DNA from: JBCBGF01 sp039193455
GTDB lineage: Bacteria; Pseudomonadota; Alphaproteobacteria; Rhodobacterales; Rhodobacteraceae
Assembly (NCBI GenBank): GCA_039193455.1
Contig: JBCCWO010000006.1
Location: forward strand, 107,287 to 171,286
Direction of reading: 5' to 3'
Length of the DNA: 64,000 nucleotides
The translations under genes and the position numbers were made by a program. Below, piece by piece: positions 23,819-32,779 of the stretch (positions are counted from its first letter, which is position 1; every line of letters begins with the position of its first letter). Under the pieces are notes generated by a model, which was not told the origin of the DNA, ran no database searches, and saw only the letters and a program-made list of their open reading frames with translations.

Positions 23819-26371
23819 TCAGAACAAAAAACCGTCGCAGATTTCCTGATACAGCGCACCCTCGGCATCTTCGTCCCGGGCGTCGAAATTGACGGTGCAG
23901 TCGCCCAGATCGACCGAGACGCTGTTGTCGTCCTGCTTGAAGACAAAGGCGGCGATCCATTCGTCTGTCGACAGGCCGTCGGACAAGAGATCGAGCGCGC
24001 GCATATCCAGGCGGTCCTTTTCCCCGCCCGCATGGCGGAAATCGGTGATGCGGTCGGTGCTGCCATCAAGATCGTCAAAGCGGAAGACAAAGCGATCACT
24101 GCCATATCCGCCCGTCGCGATGTCGGCACCGGCCCCGAGGTAGAGCGTGTCGTTCCCTGCCCCGCCGTCGAGCGCGTCGTCGCCCGTGTAACCGGTCATC
24201 CGATCTTTGCCTTCACCGCCCGACATGACGTCATCGCCGGACCCGCCTTTGATGTAGTCGTCGCCCGCACCGCCAAAGACCTCGTCATTGTCGCTGCCCC
24301 CGTCGAGCCGGTCATTGCCTGCGTCGCCATAAAGGACGTCTGCGCCCGAGCCACCCCGCAGGTTGTCGTTGTCGTCACCACCATGCAGCGCGTCGTCTCC
24401 ACTGCCGCCGACCATGACATCTTCACCGGCGTCCCCGTAGAGCGTGTCGTGACCGGACCCGCCATTCATTGTGTCCTCGCCATCGCCACCCCACAGGTGA
24501 TCCTGGTCAGAGCCACCGTTGAGAGTGTCGTCCCCGTCTTCACCGTAGAGTTTGTCGAAACCGGTCCCACCCTCGAGCGTATCGTTGCCGACCCCCCCGT
24601 AGATGTCGTCGTGGCCCGCTGATCCGCTTAGGTAGTCGTCGCCATCCTCACCATAGATGAGGTCGTCATCTTCCGGCAGCACATTGCCAAACGGATCGTA
24701 GCGCACGCCCTCCTCGTCGTAGGTCGAGACGAAAGACGCGGTGCTTTCGGGACCAGCGCCGCCATAAATCGCATCGTTGGCCGCACCACCGCTGAGGACA
24801 TCACCGCGCCCTGCCCCCACGATCAGGTCTTCGCCATAGCCGCCGTCGACAGTATCGATGTCTGCCCCCGCGTGAATGGTATCGTCATAGGACGTTTCCG
24901 GGTCTGGGGTCTCGACCACCTCGGGCGACCGGATCAGGACGTTCGCGTAAGTGTCCTTTTCGGTGAAAGGATCCATCGTCCGGGGATCGACGGCACCATC
25001 ATTCGAATAGGCTTTCGGCGCATCCGCGACGAGATCCAGGGCGATCTGACCCGTCTCCTCATCGAACACGACCTGATAGATACCGCCCGAGCTTTTCGTC
25101 GCCGGGTTCATGTCATGGTCGCCGCCGTTCCCGCCCGCGTAAAGGTTGCCATCGCCATCGACGACGAACGCGCCAAAGGTGATCGCAGGAACGCCCTCGA
25201 TCAGCGTATCCCCGACATAAGTGCCGACGATGGGCGATGTCGAAAACGTGGGCATGCCACCGTCGGCGACCGCTGAGATATCGATCTCGAACAGCTTGGC
25301 GACCTCACCTGCCTTCGACGGGCGCACGACGCCGTAGAACGTGTCGGTGCGTGAATCAAAACCCACGTCCCAAACCTGATCGGTGACCATGTGCTTGGGG
25401 AACTTGAACGTCTCTGTCACCGGGTTACCGGCCGCATCGTAGTGGTCCAGATCGATCCGCGTCACGCGATCCATGCTGGAATGAAACGCCCAGAGATCGC
25501 CATTGTCATCGATATCCGCGGTCCAGCTGCGATAGGGCGTTTCGCCCATGCGGTAGGTGTCGCCCGCAGCATCGTACATCACCAGATCGCTTTGCTTCAC
25601 AGGGTTTCCAAGCGAATCCGTCCCGTTTCTGACGGCGATCCCGTAAATCAGGTTGTCTTCCTGATTGAAACCAATGGCGTTGACGACCACCGTCGCCTCC
25701 GCACCCGCGGGCGTGTAGGTCTCGGCCACCGGATCGAACACGTGCAGCTTGCCGTTCAGCACCTGATAGATGTGCGACTGGCCCTCTGCGATCGCTTTGA
25801 CCGTTACCTCTTCGCCGCCGACGATCTTGGTTGTCTCATAGTAGAAGACCGGCTGATCGGTGAAAATCTCTGGGCCTTCCGCGGCACCCTCGGACTCGAT
25901 CGATCGGAAGGTCAGTTCCCCTTCGCCGCCATTGCCCGTGAAGGCGACCATCTGATCCTGAAAGACAGCGCTGTTGGTATCAAAGGTGCTGATCACCGCG
26001 CCGTTCCAAAGCACCTCGACAGCCCCGGACAGAGAGTTCGCACCATAGTTCGCGGCCAGCTCAAAGCTGATCTCGTACTGCGCGCCCGCGACCGTATCGA
26101 TCGACTGGCTCATGCTGGTGTGGCCGTTGCCTTCATCGCGCACCGTCCACGCACCGGTTTCGCCGTATTGGGCAAAACTCGTTGCGGTGTCGACGCCGTC
26201 AAGAAGGTTCTCGCCGATGAAGTCGCCATAAATGACATCTGCGCCGCCAGCGCTTTCAATCACGTCATCTCCGGCAAGGCCAAGGATCGTGTCGGCGCCA
26301 GAGGTGCCGATCAGGGTTTCGGTCTGGTTCGTCCCGATGATCTCGGTCTGTGGGTTTGGTATCGTCGTCAT
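23819..26371 (-). CDS. RTX calcium-binding protein, probably secreted by a type I system
   Basis: Protein of 850 residues with no Sec signal. An N-terminal short RTX stretch (about 13-50) is followed by a beta-rich domain (about 55-170), a propeller-like central region (about 190-490), a long array of GGxGxDxLx nonapeptides (about 500-750) and a C-terminal beta segment typical of type I secretion signals. The calcium-binding repeats suggest an extracellular structural or enzymatic protein. No mannuronan-epimerase beta-helix signature is visible. It starts 31 bases after the algD stop, so it may be made with the alginate genes. GAGGG precedes the ATG at 26371. Enzymatic function unknown. Confidence 0.75.
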   Translation of the reverse strand: MTTIPNPQTEIIGTNQTETLIGTSGADTILGLAGDDVIESAGGADVIYGDFIGENLLDGVDTATSFAQYGETGAWTVRDEGNGHTSMSQSIDTVAGAQYEISFELAANYGANSLSGAVEVLWNGAVISTFDTNSAVFQDQMVAFTGNGGEGELTFRSIESEGAAEGPEIFTDQPVFYYETTKIVGGEEVTVKAIAEGQSHIYQVLNGKLHVFDPVAETYTPAGAEATVVVNAIGFNQEDNLIYGIAVRNGTDSLGNPVKQSDLVMYDAAGDTYRMGETPYRSWTADIDDNGDLWAFHSSMDRVTRIDLDHYDAAGNPVTETFKFPKHMVTDQVWDVGFDSRTDTFYGVVRPSKAGEVAKLFEIDISAVADGGMPTFSTSPIVGTYVGDTLIEGVPAITFGAFVVDGDGNLYAGGNGGDHDMNPATKSSGGIYQVVFDEETGQIALDLVADAPKAYSNDGAVDPRTMDPFTEKDTYANVLIRSPEVVETPDPETSYDDTIHAGADIDTVDGGYGEDLIVGAGRGDVLSGGAANDAIYGGAGPESTASFVSTYDEEGVRYDPFGNVLPEDDDLIYGEDGDDYLSGSAGHDDIYGGVGNDTLEGGTGFDKLYGEDGDDTLNGGSDQDHLWGGDGEDTMNGGSGHDTLYGDAGEDVMVGGSGDDALHGGDDNDNLRGGSGADVLYGDAGNDRLDGGSDNDEVFGGAGDDYIKGGSGDDVMSGGEGKDRMTGYTGDDALDGGAGNDTLYLGAGADIATGGYGSDRFVFRFDDLDGSTDRITDFRHAGGEKDRLDMRALDLLSDGLSTDEWIAAFVFKQDDNSVSVDLGDCTVNFDARDEDAEGALYQEICDGFLF
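24110..24880 (-). repeat. RTX nonapeptide-coding tandem repeat
   Basis: Degenerate in-frame repeats of about 27 bases that encode GGxGxDxLx motifs of the RTX protein. The repeat structure is protein-level; the DNA units are not identical. Confidence 0.75.
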
Positions 26372-26401
26372 GTGTTTTCCCTCGCTCTCTTACTCAGTAA
26401 T

Positions 26402-27811
26402 TCACCAGCCAATGCCCTGATAAGTCTGTGCTTTCGGGCATTCGTCGAAGAGACGTACAACGTCGATGATGGGCGTCTCGCGGTCGTTGGCGGCCGATTG
26501 GGCGACGCCTGCGTAGGACCCGTTGCGCTGGGTCACGATGATCGCATCCGCAACCCGCGCGACGTCTTCGGGGCTGTCGACAAGGAGGTCGCGAAGGTCA
26601 CCGGCCAGCGCGGCAAGACCCGGGCTGCCGTGCTTGACGTAGCCAAGTTGGCTTTCGATGGCCGTGTCTCGGGTGATGGCAGGATCGTGAACCACCACCT
26701 CGACGCCGTTGTCGCGAAGCGCGGCAATCACTTCGAGGATCGGGCTTTCGCGCAGATCGTCCGTGCCGGGTTTGAACGCCAGACCCAGGATACCAACCCG
26801 CTTGGCGCCGGTGCCCAGCGCCATGCGCGCCGCGCTTGCAATCTGCTCGCGGTTCGAGACCCCAAGGTTTTCGATCAGCGGCAGCGACACACCCTGCTTG
26901 CCGGCGATATGCGCCACGGCGCGTACCTCTTTCGGCAGACAGGATCCGCCATAGGCAAAGCCGGGTTTCAGGTAATAGGGCGACAGGTTCAGTTTGGTGT
27001 CCTTGCAGAAGACATCCATCACATCGTGGCTGTCGACCTGAAGCGATTTGGCCAGCCGGCCCACCTCGTTGGCAAAGCACACCTTGGTCGCGTGCCAGAC
27101 ATTGTCGACGTATTTGACCATCTCGGCCGTCTCGATCGAGGTGGTGATTGGCGCGGCATCGACCGGCAGATAGATCTCGTTCAAGACGCGGGCGGTGCGC
27201 GCGCAGGTTGCCCCGATCACGGTCTTCGGGGGCGCGTAGAAATCCGCCACCGCCACGCCTTCGCGCAGAAACTCGGGGTTGAACGCCACGCCGAAATCAA
27301 CGCCCAGCGTCTTCCCGGACATGCGCTCCAGAATTGGTGTCATCACCTGCATCGTCGTCCCCGGCGGAATCGAACAGCGCATGACAAACACATGGAACTC
27401 AGACTTCTGCGCCAGACCCACCGCCATTGACCGCGCTGCGGCCTCGATGAATCGATAGTCGCAGCCTCCGTCAGGGGCCGTTGGCGTGCCCACGGATACG
27501 AACGTCACATCCGTGTCGCGTACTGCGAAGGCCAGATCATCGGTGGCTGTAATCAGGCCCGCATCGACGCCCTCGCTCAACAGCTTGCCAAGATCCTGTT
27601 CGTGGATGGGCGCGCGGCCCGCGGCGATGTCGTCGACTTTCTTCATGTCGATATCCACCCCCACCACGCGGTGGCCAAGGCTGGACAGACAGGCGGTCGA
27701 CACAGCGCCGACATAGCCCAGGCCGACGACCGAGATCGCGACCTTGAGTGTGGCGGGAACGACGGCCTCGATGTTGCAGGGCGAGGTGTCGAGAGGGCTT
27801 AGATCCAACAT
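26402..27811 (-). CDS. algD: GDP-mannose 6-dehydrogenase AlgD
   Basis: Cytoplasmic enzyme of 469 residues that oxidises GDP-mannose to GDP-mannuronate, the committed step of alginate synthesis. The NAD-binding VGLGYVG is at 29-35 and the catalytic cysteine is C291 in GGSCLPKEVRA. The segment VMDVFCKDTKLNLSPYYLKP matches AlgD-type rather than UDP-glucose dehydrogenases. It has about 22 extra N-terminal residues before the usual start. It is separated from algA by a strong terminator and an imperfect CTATCC-type palindrome, so it likely has its own promoter. Confidence 0.85.
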   Translation of the reverse strand: MLDLSPLDTSPCNIEAVVPATLKVAISVVGLGYVGAVSTACLSSLGHRVVGVDIDMKKVDDIAAGRAPIHEQDLGKLLSEGVDAGLITATDDLAFAVRDTDVTFVSVGTPTAPDGGCDYRFIEAAARSMAVGLAQKSEFHVFVMRCSIPPGTTMQVMTPILERMSGKTLGVDFGVAFNPEFLREGVAVADFYAPPKTVIGATCARTARVLNEIYLPVDAAPITTSIETAEMVKYVDNVWHATKVCFANEVGRLAKSLQVDSHDVMDVFCKDTKLNLSPYYLKPGFAYGGSCLPKEVRAVAHIAGKQGVSLPLIENLGVSNREQIASAARMALGTGAKRVGILGLAFKPGTDDLRESPILEVIAALRDNGVEVVVHDPAITRDTAIESQLGYVKHGSPGLAALAGDLRDLLVDSPEDVARVADAIIVTQRNGSYAGVAQSAANDRETPIIDVVRLFDECPKAQTYQGIGW

Positions 27812-27923
27812 GATTGGGTCCTTTTTTGGAGAACTGGTTAATCTGCTGGATGCGTTCTAAGCCTTTGAAAGAAAGGCGACCTTCGTGCTTAAGGTTAACG
27901 TCGGCTCCAAAAGCATGAGGGTG

Positions 27924-27939
27924 CTGTTCTTTCGGATAG
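27924..27939. promoter_or_regulatory. Imperfect CTATCC-type palindrome upstream of algD
   Basis: CTGTTCTTTCGGATAG matches the palindrome upstream of the FIST gene at 14 of 16 positions. It is 112 bases before the algD start, between the algA terminator and algD. Confidence 0.42.
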
Positions 27940-27966
27940 GGCGCTTCAAAACCGGTCCCGAAACGC

Positions 27967-28004
27967 AAAAAGCCCGCGATGCCAGGGTCATCGGCATCGC
28001 GGGC
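27967..28004 (-). terminator. Rho-independent terminator after algA
   Basis: Perfect 12-bp stem (27972-27983 with 27993-28004), 9-base loop, and a TTTTT run on the minus strand (27971-27967). It lies 22 bases past the algA stop and should end the alg44-alg8-algA transcript. Confidence 0.9.
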
Positions 28005-28026
28005 GGGGCCCAATCGATCAGCGTGG

Positions 28027-29457
28027 CTAGGCGGCCTGGGTGTCATCCTCGCGGGCGTACACATCCTCATACCGGATGATGTCGTCCTCGCCGAGGTACG
28101 CCCCAGATTGAACCTCGATGAGATTCAGAGGAACTTTGCCACGGTTCTCCAGCCGGTGAACGGCGCCGAGCGGGATATAGACCGATTGGTTTTCAGTGAT
28201 CAGCGAAACGTCCTGGTCAACGGTTACATGCGCGCTGCCTTGCACGACGACCCAGTGTTCCGCGCGATGAACATGGCTTTGAAGGCTGAGCGCCGCGCCC
28301 GGTTTCACCATGATGCGCTTCACCTGATAGCGTTCGCCAAGCGATAGCGTCTCATAATACCCCCAGGGGCGGTGACAGCGGCGAAAGCCCGTCGCTTGCA
28401 GCGCCTTTTGCAGCTTGAGTTCGGCCACGACGTCTTTCACACGCTCGCTGTCGTCCAGGTTAGCCACGAGGATCGCATCATCGGTGGCAATCGCCGCGAT
28501 GTTTTCCAGGCCAAGCCCGACGAGCCTTGTATCGGCGCAGGTCGACTTGAGCATGGTGTTCTTGCAGCCGATCTGAAGCGCATCGCCGTCAATCGTGTTC
28601 CCGTCCTCATCATGCTCGGACGCACCATGGACCGATCGCCAGGATCCAAGATCGGTCCAGCCGCAGTCGACGGGAACAACAGTAAGCGCCTCGGCAGCCT
28701 CCATGATCGCATAGTCGACCGAGATGTCATCGCAACGGGCATAGGCCTGGGCGCCGAGGCGGAAGAAGCACAGGTCTTCCTGGCCCGCGGCCAATGCGGC
28801 GCGCACCGGCATCACAAGCCGCGGCGCAAGCACTTCGAACATCTCGATGATGGTGCCGACCCGGAACATGAAAATACCGGCATTCCAAAGATGGCGGCCA
28901 CCTTTGACCAGCTCTTTGGCTGTCCCCAGATCGGGCTTTTCAACGAATGATTTCAGGGCTTGCGGCTTGCCAAGCTCGGGAACCGTTGTCAGCTCAAGGT
29001 AGCCATAGCCTGTTTCCGCGGCCGACGGTTTGATCCCGAAGGTGACGAGATTGCCTTTCTTCGCAGCCTTCTCACCTGCGCGGACGGCGGCGAGGAAAGC
29101 GGCGTCATCCGTAATCTGATGGTCAGAGGGTGAAACAATCAAGATCGCGTCGGGATCGGCCTCATGGCGCAGCGCGGCGGCCAGGATGGCGGGCGCGGTG
29201 TTGCGGCCCACGGGCTCCAGCAGGATGTCGGCGCCGGTGACCCCCACACCGTCCAATTGCTCCGCCGTAATGAAACGAAAATCATTGCCCGTGATGACAG
29301 TTGGGGCTGCAAAGCCCTCGCCGCTCAGGCGTTTGGCGGTGCTTTGAAACAGGGTCTCCGCACCCACCAACTCGGTGAATTGCTTGGGATAGCTCTTGCG
29401 CGAGGCGGGCCACAGACGGGTGCCTGATCCACCTGCCAGGATAACGGGGACAATCAT
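28027..29457 (-). CDS. algA: Mannose-1-phosphate guanylyltransferase/mannose-6-phosphate isomerase AlgA
   Basis: Bifunctional cytoplasmic enzyme of 476 residues that makes GDP-mannose. The nucleotidyl-transferase motif is GGSGTRLWP at residues 9-17 with YPKQF at 23-27, and the C-terminal cupin phosphomannose-isomerase domain is about 350-465 (YETLSLGERYQVKRI...). The ATG at 29457 has AAGGAG upstream; the longer reading is not needed. It lies 120 bases after alg8, with a CTATCC-N4-GGATAG palindrome between them, and is followed by a terminator. It supplies GDP-mannose to AlgD. Confidence 0.88.
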   Translation of the reverse strand: MIVPVILAGGSGTRLWPASRKSYPKQFTELVGAETLFQSTAKRLSGEGFAAPTVITGNDFRFITAEQLDGVGVTGADILLEPVGRNTAPAILAAALRHEADPDAILIVSPSDHQITDDAAFLAAVRAGEKAAKKGNLVTFGIKPSAAETGYGYLELTTVPELGKPQALKSFVEKPDLGTAKELVKGGRHLWNAGIFMFRVGTIIEMFEVLAPRLVMPVRAALAAGQEDLCFFRLGAQAYARCDDISVDYAIMEAAEALTVVPVDCGWTDLGSWRSVHGASEHDEDGNTIDGDALQIGCKNTMLKSTCADTRLVGLGLENIAAIATDDAILVANLDDSERVKDVVAELKLQKALQATGFRRCHRPWGYYETLSLGERYQVKRIMVKPGAALSLQSHVHRAEHWVVVQGSAHVTVDQDVSLITENQSVYIPLGAVHRLENRGKVPLNLIEVQSGAYLGEDDIIRYEDVYAREDDTQAA

Positions 29458-29560
29458 GAAGGTACTCCTTGGGGCAATCCGATTGGCGCGACCCTGCCCC
29501 GATGGCGCACCCAAATCTTCTGTCCGAGAGAAGGGGGACGGGGCGAAAAAGAGGGCCGCT

Positions 29561-29576
29561 CTATCCTTTGGGATAG
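29561..29576. promoter_or_regulatory. Palindrome CTATCC-TTTG-GGATAG between alg8 and algA
   Basis: Identical arms and near-identical centre to the palindrome upstream of the FIST gene (15 of 16 bases). It starts one base past the alg8 stop and lies 103 bases before the algA start. Confidence 0.5.
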
Positions 29577-29577
29577 G

Positions 29578-31170
29578 CTAGAACCAGGCCGGTTCGGGCA
29601 AGGCGCCGATGTAGATCGCCAAAAGGGTGACGAAGGTCGCGACCGCGGTGACAAGCTGGGCTTTCGCCGTCCAGTTCTGTGCCTTGGCGACGAACCCGCC
29701 GCCCCCGCCGGACGTCTGGTTTCCGCGGTTCGACCATTTTTGCTTTGACAGGTGGAAGATCATGAAGATCTTCACCGACGCGTTGATCACCTGGTTGAAG
29801 TACAGGATGAACGGCCAGCTCAGGTCGACCGTGCGGCTATAGCGGTAGAGAAACAGGCACAGCACCATCCGGCTGAACATCACCCAGATCAGCGCGCTCC
29901 ACAGGTAGGCCGGGTCGACGAAGGCCGCGAGTATGGCGAGCGTCGGGCTCACCATCATCGTCCACATCGCAATCCGCTGGTCGACGATGCACCACCAGAT
30001 GAAGGGCTTGACCGTGCGCGGGCCGAGCGCAATCGCACGGCTGCCATTGCGCAGCATGTTGCCCGACCAGCGGCGGAAGTTCTGGATCATCCGCTCCAGA
30101 CCGTTTTCCTTGATGACTTCAATCGTGTAGACGGTCGCGTCCGGCACGTATGTCATCTTCGATTTGCGGGTCAGCATGTGGTACCAGGTCGACTTGTCGT
30201 CGCCAGACAGAAATCGGAACCGTCCCCACAGCCAGTGATCAAGATGATCGGCCTCGATCGTGCGGATGAACTTTTCGCTGAGCATGTGCTGGGCGCGAAA
30301 GACGCTCATCCGCCCGGTCAGGGTCAGCACCTTGTCGGACATCGCGTGGCTCTGCATCGCAAGGCGGCGTTGGGCGAACCGCATGTCCAGCCAGTTGGCG
30401 ATCCACTTCGGCCCGTAGCAGATCACCTCTTCATCGGTGGTCAATGCCTGCAGATCGGGATCCGCCCCGAACATCGACAAGGTCTTTTCCAGCACGTCAT
30501 GGCCAAAAAGCGCGTCCCCATCCATGAAGATAACGAGGTCATCGGGATCGACCCCGTTGCGGTTGATCGCTCGCAGGATCAACCCAATCGCCATCCGTTT
30601 GCCAGGCTGGTTCTGGCGGATGAACACCAGCTCGGCCAGATCGTCGGGAATGTCCTGCGCGTGGGTTTCCACAAAGGACCGAATGATCAATTCGTCGTAC
30701 GAAGACCCGGTACCGATATAGAGCGTGGTCGGGATTCTCTCGCGCCGGATCTGGCCGAGGATCGAGCCGATCACACGTTTGGTGATCGCGGGTTCCTCAT
30801 AGTAGGTCGTCATCTGAACATGCAGGCGACGCGGCCGCCAGCCGCTGTGCCACACCGCATGGGCCCGGGCACGCATGCCCGGCCACTTGAAACGGCGATA
30901 GAGCTCGGCGCGGACGGCGTGGGTAAACCACCAGCCAAAACGCCAGATACCCAGCGTTCCGATCACAAAGGTCACATGCAGCACGTCGGGCTGAAAGAAC
31001 CGGTTGCTGGTGGTGACCAGAAGGTAGGTCAGAACCACCGACGCAACTGCCATCATAAACCGCTGCCCGGCGGACCATTTTCGCAACCCTTTTTTCGGTG
31101 GGCTGCGGAAACGGCGAAGACGCTCGGTCAGGTCCTTGTCAAAGGCATAGTCGGACTCAGGAGCGCACAT
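29578..31170 (-). CDS. alg8: Alginate polymerase glycosyltransferase Alg8
   Basis: Inner-membrane family-2 glycosyltransferase of 530 residues that polymerises GDP-mannuronate. N-terminal helices are at about 38-52 and 62-80; the cytoplasmic GT domain has the DGD motif at D217/D219 and a FRRWSGNMLRNG segment like the QxxRW acceptor motif; several C-terminal helices follow. This arrangement matches Alg8 rather than cellulose synthase. The start overlaps the alg44 stop by 14 bases, a translational coupling expected for two subunits of one complex. Confidence 0.87.
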   Translation of the reverse strand: MCAPESDYAFDKDLTERLRRFRSPPKKGLRKWSAGQRFMMAVASVVLTYLLVTTSNRFFQPDVLHVTFVIGTLGIWRFGWWFTHAVRAELYRRFKWPGMRARAHAVWHSGWRPRRLHVQMTTYYEEPAITKRVIGSILGQIRRERIPTTLYIGTGSSYDELIIRSFVETHAQDIPDDLAELVFIRQNQPGKRMAIGLILRAINRNGVDPDDLVIFMDGDALFGHDVLEKTLSMFGADPDLQALTTDEEVICYGPKWIANWLDMRFAQRRLAMQSHAMSDKVLTLTGRMSVFRAQHMLSEKFIRTIEADHLDHWLWGRFRFLSGDDKSTWYHMLTRKSKMTYVPDATVYTIEVIKENGLERMIQNFRRWSGNMLRNGSRAIALGPRTVKPFIWWCIVDQRIAMWTMMVSPTLAILAAFVDPAYLWSALIWVMFSRMVLCLFLYRYSRTVDLSWPFILYFNQVINASVKIFMIFHLSKQKWSNRGNQTSGGGGGFVAKAQNWTAKAQLVTAVATFVTLLAIYIGALPEPAWF

Positions 31171-32587
31171 AAAAGACCTCGCGAATCCGGTTCAGCCATG
31201 GTCGGCTGCGTTCGAGCGACAGTTGGATCGGTGCATCCGGGCGCAACAGCTCTGGCGCGTCACGGCCCACCCAGGCGGCGGGCAGGACAAGAACGCGCAG
31301 ACCAAAACTGCCCGCGCCATCCGGGTTGGCCATAGCCACGACCTCGACGACCTCACCCTCGATGCGGCGGGTCGCACCACCGGAATTGGCGATCATGTTC
31401 GCGGCCATGCCCGGAAAGACAGCTGCGGCCATACCCTCATCGAGCCACCCTTCAATGTGGCGTGGTCCGGATGTTTCGAGCACCAGGGCGATCTCACCCC
31501 GGGGAAGGAACTGATCGGCAAAGACCGGCAGGTCGGTCACAACACCGTCTTCCAGGGCCACAATATCGGCCGCGCCGCCAATGCTCTTCTCGGCGCTCAG
31601 CGCGCGTTTCAACTTGCCGAGCGCCGTTTCCCTCTGCCGCAAGACTCCCTCAAGGAAAGCCCGCCGTTCGTGGAAGTCCCCCGTCGCCTGCGAAAGCCCC
31701 GCATCAAATATCGCCAGCGCCTTCAGGGCGCGACGCACCTCGGAGAGATCGTCGTCGGAAAAGAAGTCGCGCAGCCGTCTGGCGGCGATGGCGCGTTCCA
31801 GCGCCGCTATAAACGGTCGGCGCGCGTCTTCGATATCTTCAAGATGCAGGTCCAGCGCCCGCCGCGCGGCGCGAACATCGGCCTCGGCAAGCCTGATATC
31901 TGACCGGATCTCGGTCAGGGTGCCGGTGTGCCCCGGGCTGGTCAGCACAATAAGCGTATCGCCCTGCGCAACCGTGTCGCCCTCGGCCACCAGAATTCTC
32001 TCTACATAGGCACCCGCAGGCGCCCGATGATCAACGAGCTCGGCAACGACCCGCGCCTGGCCGACCGAGATTGCGCTCAGCCGCGACCAGATCTGTTGAC
32101 CCAGCATTCCGAACACGACGGCGCCGACCATCGCATAAAGGGACAGGCTCCAGAGAACGCGAAGGATCCGGGGCGTTTTGCCCTTGCTGTCCTCGACCCT
32201 CTCCTCTTCGGTCTCTTCCATCGGGACAAGATCGACCGGCGTGTCGAGGCTCGTGATGATGTCTTCCGTGCTCGCCATCTTGCCCGACAGGATCGAGCGA
32301 TAGAACACCGCCAGTGTTTCGCGCTGGCGCCCGGTGAGGCCTTCGAAGATCAGCTCGCGGTCGGCCCCGCCAGGCGTGAACCGAACCGGAAAGCGAATAT
32401 CGACGCCCTGAAACGGGATCGACAGCACCCCCTGGCTGGGCAGCACATCGGTGTCATGCGGAAATTCAAGGCCGTTCAGCGACCAGCACGTCACGCTCAC
32501 CACATCGCCGGTCGCCAGTTCGAGCCCCAGAGGGGCGCGGACCTGGAACGACAAATCGGACATTGGCCGCTCGTGACGGATCTTCAT
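31157..32587 (-). CDS. alg44: Alginate co-polymerase Alg44 with degenerate PilZ domain
   Basis: Inner-membrane protein of 476 residues. It has an N-terminal PilZ-like domain (about 1-110), one membrane helix (about 145-165) and a periplasmic HlyD-like region with coiled coil (about 175-440), the Alg44 architecture. In known Alg44, c-di-GMP binds RxxxR and D/NxSxxG motifs and activates polymerisation. Here the second motif reads C34-W-S36-L-N-G39, with the acidic residue replaced by Cys, and the arginine motif near residues 4-7 is also non-canonical. Binding may be weakened or lost. It is divergent from algC with 192 bases between. Confidence 0.8.
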   Translation of the reverse strand: MKIRHERPMSDLSFQVRAPLGLELATGDVVSVTCWSLNGLEFPHDTDVLPSQGVLSIPFQGVDIRFPVRFTPGGADRELIFEGLTGRQRETLAVFYRSILSGKMASTEDIITSLDTPVDLVPMEETEEERVEDSKGKTPRILRVLWSLSLYAMVGAVVFGMLGQQIWSRLSAISVGQARVVAELVDHRAPAGAYVERILVAEGDTVAQGDTLIVLTSPGHTGTLTEIRSDIRLAEADVRAARRALDLHLEDIEDARRPFIAALERAIAARRLRDFFSDDDLSEVRRALKALAIFDAGLSQATGDFHERRAFLEGVLRQRETALGKLKRALSAEKSIGGAADIVALEDGVVTDLPVFADQFLPRGEIALVLETSGPRHIEGWLDEGMAAAVFPGMAANMIANSGGATRRIEGEVVEVVAMANPDGAGSFGLRVLVLPAAWVGRDAPELLRPDAPIQLSLERSRPWLNRIREVFYVRS

Positions 32588-32672
32588 GGGCGTACTGCCT
32601 CGGCAACGTGAATTGCCGGGCTTCTAACGCGCGAACCCACCGGTGCGGGCGCGCGCTCGTATACGCCAAAGT

Positions 32673-32685
32673 CTCAAAAGTATAG
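32673..32685 (-). promoter_or_regulatory. CTATACTTTTGAG box in the alg44/algC divergent region
   Basis: Minus-strand 13-mer matching the algF upstream box at 12 of 13 positions, 85 bases before alg44 and 94 before algC. Confidence 0.4.
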
Positions 32686-32779
32686 CGCCGGGGCATGCGC
32701 ATAGGAGCGGCGGAAAACGCTTCTCAGCGCGCGTTTGCGGCCCTTATTGCATCAGGCAATGCGTAAGGAGTGTTATCTC

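Noticed and set aside
24110..24880. Periodic repeats that could suggest a CRISPR array
   Set aside because: The units are degenerate, about 27 bases long, in frame, and encode RTX calcium-binding nonapeptides; there are no constant repeats with unique spacers.
25391..27430. 679-codon open frame on the plus strand
   Set aside because: It lies opposite the RTX gene and algD, has no family resemblance and an Arg/His-rich composition; it is an antisense shadow caused by high third-position GC.
29752..31335. 527-codon open frame on the plus strand
   Set aside because: It is antisense to alg8 and the end of alg44; the alg8 motifs are unmistakable.
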